From Pseudalkalibacillus hwajinpoensis (GTDB lineage: Bacteria > Bacillota > Bacilli > Bacillales > Guptibacillaceae), in contig NZ_JADFCM010000001.1 of NCBI RefSeq assembly GCF_015234585.1, forward strand, positions 186,001 through 250,000: DNA of 64,000 nucleotides. The letters run 5' to 3'. Both the position numbers and the translations under genes were made by a program. The notes beneath the pieces were generated by a model. It saw nothing but the letters and a program-made list of their open reading frames with translations, was not told where the DNA came from and ran no database searches. Shown piece after piece: positions 34,837-43,441 of this stretch; the first letter of the stretch is position 1; each line of letters begins with the position of its first letter.

Positions 34837-35583
34837 TTAAACGTATAGGAATTGAGGCAGGCGCTCTTTCGGTAGGTGAGTTCCAACGTAGAAGCTACCA
34901 AATTCGCCATAACGAGCACTAACTTCATCGAAGCGCATTTCGTAGACAAGCTTTTTAAACTGAAGCACGTCGTCTGCGAAAAGCGTAACGCCCCATTCCC
35001 AGTCATCAAAGCCAACAGAGCCTGTGATAATCTGCTTTACTTTGCCAGCATAGCTACGGCCGATCAGTCCGTGACTACGCATCATTTCACGACGCTCGTC
35101 CATTGAAAGCATGTACCAGTTGTCGTTTCCTTCGCGCTTTTTGTTCATTGGATAGAAGCACACGTAAGGAGCTTCTGCTAATTCTGGCTTCAAACGGGCC
35201 TGAATGCGCGGGTCATTATCAGGGTCGCTATCTTTTCCAGCCATATAGTTACTAAGCTCAACGACAGATACGTAAGAGTATTCTTTCACCGTATATTCAG
35301 CTAAAGTCGTTTTGTTAAAAGCATTTTCAATTTCATTTAACTCTTCCATAGTCGGACGGAGAAGCATTAACATAAAGTCCGCTTTCTGACCAATGATGGA
35401 ATAAAGCGTATGACTTCCTTGTTTATGGCCTGCTGTGACTTCCCATTTTTCAAGGAACGTTAGAAATTCATTCATCGCAAGATCACGTTCTTCGCTTGAA
35501 AGCTGTTTCCATGCCGTCCAGTTCATAGTACGGAAATCATGAAGGCAATACCAGCCATCAAGAGTAACTGCTGCTTGATTCAT
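34837..35583 (-). CDS. hemQ: HemQ coproheme decarboxylase
   Basis: 248 residues of the chlorite-dismutase-like family. The proximal haem ligand is probably His171 ('[12 protein letters not shown]') and the catalytic Tyr is Tyr144 in '[11 protein letters not shown]', with Lys148 nearby, as in characterised Firmicute HemQ. It makes haem b from coproheme in the coproporphyrin-dependent route. It is divergent from pta, the same pair as ywfI-ywfJ in B. subtilis. Confidence 0.95.
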   Translation of the reverse strand: MNQAAVTLDGWYCLHDFRTMNWTAWKQLSSEERDLAMNEFLTFLEKWEVTAGHKQGSHTLYSIIGQKADFMLMLLRPTMEELNEIENAFNKTTLAEYTVKEYSYVSVVELSNYMAGKDSDPDNDPRIQARLKPELAEAPYVCFYPMNKKREGNDNWYMLSMDERREMMRSHGLIGRSYAGKVKQIITGSVGFDDWEWGVTLFADDVLQFKKLVYEMRFDEVSARYGEFGSFYVGTHLPKERLPQFLYV

Positions 35584-36013
35584 ATCTGATTCACTCCTTA
35601 TCTTTTATCACACCAATAAGGCAGGTTACGTTTATACAGCAACTGCTCCTAAAGGTCCGATTGGTTCAACTAACCATCAGAGCAAATCAAACAATGCCCA
35701 CTTTGATGGAAGTTTCCCTATATCCACTACCTACTATACCAATACTTGTACCTCTTTAAAAGCGATTGAGAGTGACGATTGAATGAAAAAGATATTCAGA
35801 AATCCGATGGTAAATCAGTACCAATGTTTAAATACGATTACGTTAGCTTATATTTAGAAGAGAATTAAGATTGAAAACTACTATAGTCCCTTTTGATTCG
35901 TCTGAAAAATAGAACTTTTGCATGCAAAGGCTTACACTTGCGGATTTATTTTCGTTTTTCGGGAAAAAGGGTTATCGTAGGAGTTGGATATTAAAAATAA
36001 TGAGGTGAAACCA
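35584..36013. other. Intergenic region between hemQ and pta
   Basis: 430 bases without a convincing gene. It holds the hemQ ribosome site (AAGGAG on the minus strand near 35600), a cre-like site at 35923, and the pta leader with GAGGTGA before its ATG. A short open stretch at about 35780-35869 (29 codons from TTG, ending in '..KYDYVSLYLEEN') looks slightly coding-like and may be a gene remnant, but no start site supports it. No clear -10/-35 pair for either gene was found. Confidence 0.5.
35923..35936 (+). promoter_or_regulatory. Candidate cre (CcpA) site upstream of pta
   Basis: TGCAAAGGCTTACA agrees with the catabolite-responsive consensus TGWAANCGNTNWCA at about 12 of 14 positions, 78 bases before the pta start. 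In B. subtilis CcpA activates pta from a cre in this kind of position. Confidence 0.45.
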
Positions 36014-36988
36014 ATGAGTGATCTTTTTACAAACATGAAAGACCAGGTTAAAGCAGGTTATCCGACAATCGTTTTCCCTGAAGGAACAGATGAGCGCGTA
36101 TTAGCAGCAGCAAACCGCCTAGCAGAGGATGGCATCCTTAAGCCAATCGTTATTGGAGGAGAAAATGCAATCCAGGATAAAGCGTCAAGCCTAAGCCTTA
36201 CATTGCACAGCGACCTTACAATTATGGATCCAGCAACGTATTCTGAAATGGATGCCCTTGTGGAATCATTTGTTGAGCGTCGTAAAGGTAAAGCAACAGC
36301 TGAACAAGCGCAGGATATTCTTCTTAACGTGAACTACTTCGGTACAATGCTCGTTCACACAGGCAAAGCAGATGGCCTTGTCAGTGGTGCGGCTCATTCT
36401 ACTGGTGATACAGTTCGTCCAGCGCTTCAAATCATCAAAACAAAAGAAGGTGTGAAGAAAACATCTGGTGCTTTTGTAATGGTAAAAGGTGATGAGAAGT
36501 ACGTTTTTGCTGACTGTGCAATTAACATTTCTCCTGACAGCAATGATCTTGCTGAAATTGGTGTAAGCAGTGCTGAAACTGCAAAAATGTTTGGAATGGA
36601 CCCTAAAGTAGCGATGCTAAGCTTCTCTACTAAAGGTTCTGCAAAATCTCCTGAAACAGAGAAAGTTGAAGAAGCAACACGTTTAGCGAAAGAAATGGCG
36701 CCAGATCTAGTGATCGACGGCGAATTCCAATTCGATGCTGCTTTTGTTCCAGAAGTAGCACAAAAGAAAGCACCTGAATCACCACTTAAAGGACAAGCAA
36801 ATGTATTTGTATTCCCAAGTCTTGAAGCAGGTAACATTGGCTACAAAATGGTTCAACGTCTTGGTGGATATGAGGCCGTTGGTCCAGTCCTTCAAGGATT
36901 AAACAAACCAGTAAACGACCTATCTCGCGGATGTAGCGAGGAAGACGTGTACAAGCTAGCATTGATTACAGCAATGCAGAGCCTATAA
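36014..36988 (+). CDS. pta: Phosphate acetyltransferase
   Basis: 324 residues, the short class of Pta. 'TIVFPEGTDERVLAAANRL', 'GLVSGAAHSTGDTVRPALQI' and 'NVFVFPSLEAGNIGYKMVQR' are family marks. It converts acetyl-CoA and phosphate to acetyl phosphate for acetate overflow. The ATG at 36014 follows GAGGTGA; an upstream in-frame start at 35984 has no site. A cre-like box lies upstream. It converges with lipL across a shared terminator, as ywfJ and ywfL do in B. subtilis. Confidence 0.96.
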   Translation: MSDLFTNMKDQVKAGYPTIVFPEGTDERVLAAANRLAEDGILKPIVIGGENAIQDKASSLSLTLHSDLTIMDPATYSEMDALVESFVERRKGKATAEQAQDILLNVNYFGTMLVHTGKADGLVSGAAHSTGDTVRPALQIIKTKEGVKKTSGAFVMVKGDEKYVFADCAINISPDSNDLAEIGVSSAETAKMFGMDPKVAMLSFSTKGSAKSPETEKVEEATRLAKEMAPDLVIDGEFQFDAAFVPEVAQKKAPESPLKGQANVFVFPSLEAGNIGYKMVQRLGGYEAVGPVLQGLNKPVNDLSRGCSEEDVYKLALITAMQSL

Positions 36989-36994
36989 TAAATG

Positions 36995-37026
36995 AAAGCC
37001 CCTGAAGGCACGCCTTCAGGGGCTTT
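36995..37026. terminator. Bidirectional terminator between pta and lipL
   Basis: A perfect 14-bp GC-rich stem (36995-37008 and 37013-37026) with loop CACG, A-rich before and T-rich after. Confidence 0.93.
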
Positions 37027-37031
37027 ATTTA

Positions 37032-37868
37032 TTAGCCAAGTGCTTTTTCATTTCGAGTAAACACTCGCTGGTAGTTGAAATCGTAAAGAGACAACTCTGG
37101 AATGGAAAGATGTGCCGTTGTTAATGATTCGGTATATTGCTTAAGCGTTTTAAGAGTTTTCATCATGATGTCGGAAACGCTTAGCTCTTCCCCAATGAGT
37201 TCACTTAACGAAGCCATCGTTTCGGGAACAATTTCAGGATAAGTGAATTTTGTTGGTTCTCCGTTCACGCCCCGCTTATAGAATTCCTGAATGACAGATG
37301 CGCGCTCTGATCCACTTCCATCGACACAAAGGTAAACTTGAACAGCGACTCCGCCGCGAAGTCTGCGTTGCGAAATGCCGGCAAATTTTTTCCCGTTAAT
37401 GCTTAGGTCGTATCGACCTGGACAATAAGATCCTACAATTTCCCTATCTTCAATAGTCAGGTTATACGGCGACAAAATTTCCTGAATGAAATCGACCATT
37501 GCTTCGTACCCCGTATCAATGTCAATATGCTGTTGCTTTTCAGCTAAAACAAGTGACAGATTTAATACCCCTGCATCAAGGACGACAGCAAGACCTCCAG
37601 AGTTTCTCACAATTACGCGATAACCTAAACTTTCTAAATAGTGAACGGCTTCCTCAAAGTTGGGAAGGCGTGTATCTTGTATGCCGAGAACTATCGTATT
37701 GTGATGCACCCATGAGCGCAAAATCGGTGGGGATTCACCACTTCCAGCAGAATTACAAAGGGTATCATCCATCGCAAAAGATTGCAGCGCATCAAAGGAT
37801 GGGCCTAGTGTTGATTGATCTATAATCCGCCATTTTGGCTGAAAAAGTATGGAATCGTTTGTTGGCAT
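37032..37868 (-). CDS. lipL: LipL octanoyl-[GcvH]:protein octanoyltransferase
   Basis: 278 residues of the LplA/LipB-like superfamily. '[20 protein letters not shown]' binds the acyl chain, and the active Cys is Cys149 in '[20 protein letters not shown]' with Lys160 or Lys161 in the NGKKFAG motif. LipL moves octanoate from GcvH to E2 subunits in the Bacillus lipoate route. The location next to pta (B. subtilis ywfL) supports LipL over LipM. Confidence 0.92.
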   Translation of the reverse strand: MPTNDSILFQPKWRIIDQSTLGPSFDALQSFAMDDTLCNSAGSGESPPILRSWVHHNTIVLGIQDTRLPNFEEAVHYLESLGYRVIVRNSGGLAVVLDAGVLNLSLVLAEKQQHIDIDTGYEAMVDFIQEILSPYNLTIEDREIVGSYCPGRYDLSINGKKFAGISQRRLRGGVAVQVYLCVDGSGSERASVIQEFYKRGVNGEPTKFTYPEIVPETMASLSELIGEELSVSDIMMKTLKTLKQYTESLTTAHLSIPELSLYDFNYQRVFTRNEKALG

Positions 37869-38054
37869 TTTCTTATCCCTTCTTCACTAACTAATCGTAT
37901 TTATTATAGCAGAAGAAATGAGACATAAGACATCATCCGACAGTATTTCCCGGGTGATGACAAAACACTCGTCCTTTTTTCCTAATTTACTTCTTATTTT
38001 CCCTTTAAAACTTTGATTTTATAAAGAAATATATCTATTACGAAAAAAAGGAAA

Positions 38055-38082
38055 TTGCGAGAATTGTCTAAAATGATATAAT
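38055..38082 (+). promoter_or_regulatory. Sigma-A promoter for the dicarboxylate symporter gene
   Basis: TTGCGA at 38055-38060, 16 bases, then consensus TATAAT at 38077-38082. This leaves a leader of nearly 190 bases before the symporter ATG. The rest of the 37869-38277 gap shows a minus-strand TATAAT (37908-37903) that may serve lipL, and the small leader frame at 38226. Confidence 0.65.
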
Positions 38083-38225
38083 CATAATTACGGTAGTTTC
38101 AAGTTAGCGAGCGAGCGGGTATATACAGTAAAGAAATGGGAATGTATGTAAGAGCTTTCATATATGACTAAGATCATACGAAGAATCTACATATAGGAGA
38201 AACAACCAGCGTTGGATCGTTCTTC

Positions 38226-38294
38226 ATGAACAGGAAACGGTGGTATTTACGTCGATTTGACGAAAGGGGACATGTTTATGAAGCTAACAGTTAA
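38226..38294 (+). other. Possible 22-codon leader frame overlapping the symporter start
   Basis: An ATG frame of 22 codons, rich in Arg and aromatic residues (starts MNRKRWYLRRFD), runs through the symporter ribosome site and ends 14 bases past its ATG. No strong ribosome site is present, so translation is uncertain. If translated it would affect access to the main start. Confidence 0.25.
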
Positions 38295-39510
38295 AATTAT
38301 TGCAGGTCTAGTTCTAGGTATTATTGTTGGTGTTATCTTTAACTTATTTGCACCAGATGCATTTGGACCTGTCGATCAATATCTATTTGGTCCTGTTGGA
38401 CAAATCTTTCTTAACTTAATTAAGATGCTTGTTGTACCAATTGTATTCTTCTCAATCGTGGTAGGAACGGCTGGAATAAGCGATCCGAAGAAGCTTGGAC
38501 GTATGGGTGGGAAAACCGTTGCGTTTTTCCTTGTCACAACAACCATTGCTATTTCCATTGCGATGGCGCTTGCTTACTTAATTAAACCGGGTGTTGAAGG
38601 TTCATTCTCAGGAAATGCTGATTTTAAAGCAGAAGAAGCACCTCCTGTGTTGGATACCATTATTAATATTATCCCAACGAATCCGATATCGGCCATGGTT
38701 GAAGGAAACATGCTCCAAATTATCGCATTTGCTATCTTCATAGGTTTTGCCCTTGCGATTCTTGGCGAGCGTACGAAAGCCTTAAGTAATCTTTTTGAAC
38801 AGGGTAACGACGTTATGATGTATCTTGTTAAGATTATTATGGAAACAGCGCCATATGGTGCATTTGCACTTATTGCTTCCGCTGTTGGTGGACAAGGTAA
38901 AGAAGCGTTACAGTCAATGGGAATGTATTTCCTAGTAGTACTTGGCGCACTCCTCATCCATTTTCTCTTCACATATGGTAGTGCGATTTATTTCCTTTGT
39001 AAAGAGAATCCAATTAAATTCTATAAAGCTTTTGCTCCCGCAATGGCTGTTGCCTTCAGTACATCTTCAAGTAGCGGTACGCTTCCTGTATCTATGAAAA
39101 CCGCTCAAGAAAATCTGAAGATTCCTAAGCAGGTGAGTAGTTTTGTACAACCGCTTGGGGCAACAATTAACATGGACGGAACGGCAATTATGCAGGGTGT
39201 AGCTACGATCTTTATCGCTCAAATTACCGGGGTTGATCTTACCTTTACACAGCTCATCATTGTTGTCGTCACAGCAACGCTCGCTAGTATAGGTACAGCT
39301 GGTGTGCCAGGTGTAGGACTTATCATGCTCGCAATGGTTCTAAAGCAAGTTGGATTGCCAGTAGAGCCAATTGGATTGATTCTAGCAGTTGACCGTCTAC
39401 TTGATATGACACGTACCGCTGTTAATATTACAGGTGACGCGGCTTGTGCGATGTATATTGCAAAATCCGAAGAGAAGCGTGAAGGAAAAGAAGCAGAGAC
39501 TGTTCTATAA
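38278..39510 (+). CDS. Dicarboxylate/amino acid:cation symporter (GltT/GltP type)
   Basis: 410 residues, about eight membrane helices and two hairpin loops. The serine-rich hairpin 'AVAFSTSSSSGTLPVSM', the 'GATINMDGTAIMQG' motif and 'DRLLDMTRTAVNITGDAACA' are those of DAACS transporters for glutamate, aspartate or C4-dicarboxylates. Arg in 'DMTRTAVN' versus acidic-substrate specificity suggests glutamate/aspartate but this is not decisive. ATG 38278 follows AAAGGGG by eight bases. It is an insertion relative to the ywf order of B. subtilis. Confidence 0.9.
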   Translation: MKLTVKIIAGLVLGIIVGVIFNLFAPDAFGPVDQYLFGPVGQIFLNLIKMLVVPIVFFSIVVGTAGISDPKKLGRMGGKTVAFFLVTTTIAISIAMALAYLIKPGVEGSFSGNADFKAEEAPPVLDTIINIIPTNPISAMVEGNMLQIIAFAIFIGFALAILGERTKALSNLFEQGNDVMMYLVKIIMETAPYGAFALIASAVGGQGKEALQSMGMYFLVVLGALLIHFLFTYGSAIYFLCKENPIKFYKAFAPAMAVAFSTSSSSGTLPVSMKTAQENLKIPKQVSSFVQPLGATINMDGTAIMQGVATIFIAQITGVDLTFTQLIIVVVTATLASIGTAGVPGVGLIMLAMVLKQVGLPVEPIGLILAVDRLLDMTRTAVNITGDAACAMYIAKSEEKREGKEAETVL

Positions 39511-39620
39511 CATCATAAAGTATGAGATTCGAACCTTTTAAATGAAAAAAGGAAACATTTTCTCGTATATATAGCTATTGTTAGTCGTTCCATTCTTTCC
39601 ATATGCCCGTTCAACAGGAG

Positions 39621-39670
39621 CCTTCCCTCATGATGTGTTTGATCACAAAGTGAGGGAAGGTTTTCATTTT
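39621..39670 (+). terminator. Terminator after the symporter gene
   Basis: 10-bp stem CCTTCCCTCA (39621-39630) with TGAGGGAAGG (39651-39660), a 20-base loop, then TTTTCATTTT. Confidence 0.8.
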
Positions 39671-39725
39671 GGAATGGGTGTTATATAATGAATGAATGAT
39701 TTTGACGGAAGGAGCCTATCGCGGA

Positions 39726-41009
39726 ATGCTCGAACGATTAAGCGAAGAAAAAGTATTTAAAGACCCTGTCCATCGCTATATTCATGTCCGATACCGTTTA
39801 ATCTGGGAGCTAATTGGTACTAAGGAATTTCAGCGTTTGCGAAGGGTTCGCCAGCTCGGAACAACGTACCTAACTTTTCATGGAGCAGAACATAGTCGCT
39901 TTAGTCACTCGCTCGGTGTATACGAGATTGTAAGACGTATTAACGAGATTTTCTCTCAATATGATAGCTGGAACGAAGAGAACAGGCTATTAAGTATGTG
40001 TGCTGCGCTGTTACATGATGTAGGTCATGGACCTTTTTCACATTCATTTGAAAAAGTATTTAACTTGGACCATGAAGACTTTACTCGGATGGTTATCCTT
40101 GGGGACACTGAAATCAATCAAGTGCTTCGAAAAGTAAGCGATGATTTCCCGTTGGAAGTGGCTGATGTAATTGCCAAAACACATAGCAACAAGCTTGTGG
40201 TTAGCTTAATTTCAAGTCAAATTGACGCCGATCGAATGGATTATCTTCTTCGTGATGCCTATTTTACTGGAGTGAGCTATGGACAATTTGATATTGAACG
40301 AATTTTACGCGTCATGCGACCTGGTGATGATCAAATTGTGATTAAACAAAGTGGTATGCATGCAGTTGAAGACTATATTATGAGCCGTTATCAAATGTAT
40401 TGGCAAATTTATTTCCACCCTGTGACACGAAGTGCAGAAGTGATTCTAAGTAAAATTCTCCATCGTGCGAAAAGACTGTTTGAAGAGGGTTATCATTTTC
40501 AACACGATCCGATTCACTTCTATTCACTATTTAAAGAAGATATCCGTTTAGAAGACTTTCTTAAGCTAGATGATTCTGTCGTTATGTTCTATTTCCAGAT
40601 CTGGCAGGAGGAAGAGGATGATATCCTAAGAGACCTCTGTGAACGATTTATGAATCGAAGACTGTTTAAGTACATTGAATTTAACCCAATGCAGCAAATG
40701 AATGCGTGGAGAGAGCTTTATGACTCTTTTCATGAAGCAGGTATTGATCCAGATTACTATCTTGAGGTTGATTCATCTTCTGATTTACCGTATGATTTCT
40801 ATCGGCCTGGAGAAGAGGAAGAACGTTTGCCGATTCATTTGTTGAAACCAGGTGGAGATTTGCGTGAGCTTTCTCGTGAATCTGATGTGGTTGAAGCGAT
40901 TTCTGGTAAGAAGCGAACAGACCACAAGCTGTATTTCCCTGCAGATTTCATTCTTGAAGGGAATACAGATGCTACTCGTCGTATTAAGTCATTGCTTCAA
41001 ATCGATTAG
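39726..41009 (+). CDS. ywfO: YwfO HD-domain phosphohydrolase
   Basis: 427 residues. The HD domain is intact: 'FHGAEHSRFSHSLGVYEIV' (His56, His61), 'LLHDVGHGPFSHSFE' (His97-Asp98) and 'SQIDADRMDYLLRDAYFTG' with the last metal Asp. It is related to dNTP triphosphohydrolases; a dNTPase role is likely but not proven here. ATG 39726 has GGAAGGAG ten bases upstream and starts like YwfO; an in-frame ATG 39696 lacks a site. It is followed by ywgA, as in B. subtilis. Confidence 0.9.
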   Translation: MLERLSEEKVFKDPVHRYIHVRYRLIWELIGTKEFQRLRRVRQLGTTYLTFHGAEHSRFSHSLGVYEIVRRINEIFSQYDSWNEENRLLSMCAALLHDVGHGPFSHSFEKVFNLDHEDFTRMVILGDTEINQVLRKVSDDFPLEVADVIAKTHSNKLVVSLISSQIDADRMDYLLRDAYFTGVSYGQFDIERILRVMRPGDDQIVIKQSGMHAVEDYIMSRYQMYWQIYFHPVTRSAEVILSKILHRAKRLFEEGYHFQHDPIHFYSLFKEDIRLEDFLKLDDSVVMFYFQIWQEEEDDILRDLCERFMNRRLFKYIEFNPMQQMNAWRELYDSFHEAGIDPDYYLEVDSSSDLPYDFYRPGEEEERLPIHLLKPGGDLRELSRESDVVEAISGKKRTDHKLYFPADFILEGNTDATRRIKSLLQID

Positions 41010-41197
41010 CTGTTCAAAAAGAAAAGTGATCCTGGCATGAAGATTACTTCCGCTACAGGTATCGCTAAATAGTGGTGTTTAAAACGTTGAGTATAATTTG
41101 GGAGTGAGCTCCCGTTTCAACTGAACGTTTAAGCATCTTCTAATAGATAAGAAAGCTTTTTGGACAACCTGTAAAAAGTACATGGGAGGGGTGCAGG

Positions 41198-41692
41198 TTG
41201 CTAGAAGATCACGCGAAAGTGATAGCTGTGTTGAAGGAAGCTGGAGAGGTCATTGGACGTAAGAAACTTCAAAAAATCATTTACATTTGTAAGAAGCTAC
41301 AGTTTCCATTTAACGAGAAGTATCAATTCCATTTCTATGGACCGTATTCAGAAGAATTGACGCTACGAGTGGAAGAGCTTTGTAACCTTGGTCTTGTTAC
41401 AGAGGTGAAGGAAAGCAAAGGTGGCTATTACCAATATAAATACACGGTAACAGATGAAGGTCATGAATTTCTCGGTCATTATGATTTCCAAATGCCGGAA
41501 TTACATCAGTGCATCGATGAAATCAATAGTCAAAGTTCACGTTTTCTTGAGCTTGTTTCAACCATTCTTTTCTTCGATCGCCTTTCAAAGGAAGAAGTGG
41601 TTGAGAAGGTTCATACCATCAAACGTAAACAGAATTATTCTGATGATGAAATTACTGAGGCCTATACATTTATAGAAAAGCTAGGATGCTAA
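41198..41692 (+). CDS. ywgA: YwgA family protein
   Basis: 164 residues from TTG 41198 after GGGAGGGG. The whole chain resembles B. subtilis YwgA ('GRKKLQKIIYICKKLQFPF', 'YQFHFYGPYSEELTLRVEEL', 'NLGLVTEVKESKGGY'). It looks like a winged-helix-type small protein with an N-terminal helix-turn-helix flavour; function unknown. It lies 188 bases after ywfO. Confidence 0.88.
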   Translation: MLEDHAKVIAVLKEAGEVIGRKKLQKIIYICKKLQFPFNEKYQFHFYGPYSEELTLRVEELCNLGLVTEVKESKGGYYQYKYTVTDEGHEFLGHYDFQMPELHQCIDEINSQSSRFLELVSTILFFDRLSKEEVVEKVHTIKRKQNYSDDEITEAYTFIEKLGC

Positions 41693-41734
41693 TGGTCATT
41701 TGTATCTAGTTTAATAGAATAAGATATTTCTACA

Positions 41735-41766
41735 AACAAAAGGTGCCCTTAGGGGCACCTTTTGTT
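41735..41766. terminator. Bidirectional terminator between ywgA and a membrane protein gene
   Basis: 14-bp stem (41735-41748 and 41753-41766) with loop TTAG; symmetrical A and T runs serve both convergent genes. Confidence 0.92.
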
Positions 41767-41773
41767 GCGGAAA

Positions 41774-42205
41774 CTAACTTTTTATCGAAAATTTCTTCTG
41801 ACTCATTTCAGAGAGTTTTGTAAGGTCGACTTTTGAAAGAATGACACCAGCAACAATAATTGCAATCATTTGGAGAAAAGAGAATACCAGTGTGCTGATA
41901 TAAGGAAATAGAAGTTCGGATATGTTAGGCAAGGTTCCTGCCATCATAAAGACTAGCGTAAAAGAAGAGACGGTATGGAAGGTTATCCCTGAAATCAATG
42001 CAATTGTATGTCTCGTTTTAAGAAGGGTAGGAAGCCAGAATGTCGAAAGTAGAAAGTAGCCGACTAGGATAATAAGTAGTGAAAAGAAACCTGCTAGTCC
42101 CGTATACTGATAGCCTCCGGCTGCTAAAATAATCGTATAAATAAGGGACGCAAGTAGGCCAAGTGAGAAGCCAATTGCGGGGGAAGAATAAAGATATTTT
42201 TTCAT
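41774..42205 (-). CDS. Membrane protein of unknown function
   Basis: 143 residues with four hydrophobic segments (about 10-30, 38-58, 68-92, 103-125) and a short polar C-terminal tail ('LSKVDLTKLSEMSQKKFSIKS' begins after the last helix). I do not recognise the family. AAAGGTGG is seven bases before the ATG at 42205; another ATG lies two codons earlier. It is not part of the B. subtilis ywg-ywh order and stands alone, convergent with ywgA. Confidence 0.65.
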   Translation of the reverse strand: MKKYLYSSPAIGFSLGLLASLIYTIILAAGGYQYTGLAGFFSLLIILVGYFLLSTFWLPTLLKTRHTIALISGITFHTVSSFTLVFMMAGTLPNISELLFPYISTLVFSFLQMIAIIVAGVILSKVDLTKLSEMSQKKFSIKS

Positions 42206-42379
42206 AATCATACCACCTTTTACAAATACTTCGAGTTCTCTACGTAAATACCCGTTTGATGATTAGTATAATCGTTTCTCTATATCAAAATTTGGAAAAA
42301 CAAGTCGAGAAAATAGAACTTATTTGTCGAATTAAAAAAGGGTTCAAAAGTCTTACATTATTGAAATGGAGTGAGCGAG

Positions 42380-43411
42380 ATGAAAGAAGTGAAGGTAGGG
42401 TTAGTTGGATTTGGTTATTCGGGAGCGACTTTTCATGCGCCAGTGATTGAATCTGTACAGGGGTTAACCATCACAAAAGTGGTTTCTTCTAATCCGAAGA
42501 AAGTAATTGAGCAGTTTCCAAAAATGGAAGTGGTCGCTTCAATAGACGAGCTTTTAAATGATAGAGAAATAGAGTTAGTCATTATTACGACACCGAATGA
42601 ATTTCATTTCTCAATGGCGAAGCAGGCTCTTGAAGCAGGGAAACATGTTGTTCTTGAGAAACCATTCACGGTAAGTGTAGAAGAGGGAGAAGAGTTAATT
42701 CAAATAGCTAAAAACTATGACAGATTGCTAAGTGTGTATCATAACAGAAGATACGATAATGATTTTCTTACGATTCAGAAGCTCATAAAAGAAAAGGAGC
42801 TTGGAACGGTCATTTCGTACGAGGCCCATTATGATCGGTACAGTGAGGAGGTGCATGATCGTTGGCGAGAGCAGGATAAGAAGGGATCTGGTATTCTCTT
42901 TGACCTGGGTTCTCATTTAATCGACCAAGCACTGACTCTATTTGGCGAGCCTGAGGCCGTATATGGAGATGTTTTGACTCAAAAAGAAGAAGGGAAAACG
43001 GACGATTACTTTCACCTAATTTTGCATTACGGAAAAAGAAGAGTGATTCTCCACGCTGGCTCTCTCGTAAAAAAACACGGACCTCGCTATCAAATTCATG
43101 GGATAAAGGGATCGTTTGTAAAATGGGGTATTGATCCTCAGGAAGAAGCGCTGAAAAAGGGGCAATTACCAGGTGATGAGCACTGGGGAGAGGACGAGAG
43201 CGATCAGTACGGCGTGCTAACGAAAGATGATCACGATAGAGTGATTCCAACCACACCTGGTTCTTATCAATCGTATTACATAGAACTGCACCGAGCAATT
43301 TGTGAACAAAGTACTGCGCCTGTAACAGCAAGAGAAGCCCTTACAGTGATCAAAGTGATCGAGCTTGCATTAAAGAGTAGTGAAGAGAAAAGATTAGTGA
43401 AATGGGTATGA
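42380..43411 (+). CDS. Gfo/Idh/MocA oxidoreductase, IolW (YvaA)-like
   Basis: 343 residues. The N-terminal NAD(P)-binding fold 'VKVGLVGFGYSGATFHAPVI' and the 'HVVLEKPFTVSVEEG' motif with the catalytic Lys are clear. The GFGYSGATFHAP start resembles B. subtilis YvaA/IolW, an NADP-dependent scyllo-inositol dehydrogenase, so an inositol or sugar dehydrogenase is likely. There is no inositol cluster nearby. ATG 42380 follows GGAG. The terminator after it has been split off by an insertion sequence. Confidence 0.8.
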   Translation: MKEVKVGLVGFGYSGATFHAPVIESVQGLTITKVVSSNPKKVIEQFPKMEVVASIDELLNDREIELVIITTPNEFHFSMAKQALEAGKHVVLEKPFTVSVEEGEELIQIAKNYDRLLSVYHNRRYDNDFLTIQKLIKEKELGTVISYEAHYDRYSEEVHDRWREQDKKGSGILFDLGSHLIDQALTLFGEPEAVYGDVLTQKEEGKTDDYFHLILHYGKRRVILHAGSLVKKHGPRYQIHGIKGSFVKWGIDPQEEALKKGQLPGDEHWGEDESDQYGVLTKDDHDRVIPTTPGSYQSYYIELHRAICEQSTAPVTAREALTVIKVIELALKSSEEKRLVKWV

Positions 43412-43414
43412 AAA

Positions 43415-43441
43415 AAGATCTGCCCTGAATGGGCAGATCTT
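43415..43441. repeat. Left target duplication carrying a terminator hairpin
   Basis: 27 bases identical to 45021-45047. The sequence is a palindrome (AAGATCTGCCC, TGAAT, GGGCAGATCTT) that served as terminator between the IolW-like gene and pbuO. Its two copies flank the insertion sequence directly. Confidence 0.88.

Noticed and set aside
35600..35869. Open plus-strand stretches between hemQ and pta that look slightly coding
   Set aside because: The first has no start codon, the second is 29 codons from a TTG without a ribosome site. At most a remnant; not called as a gene.
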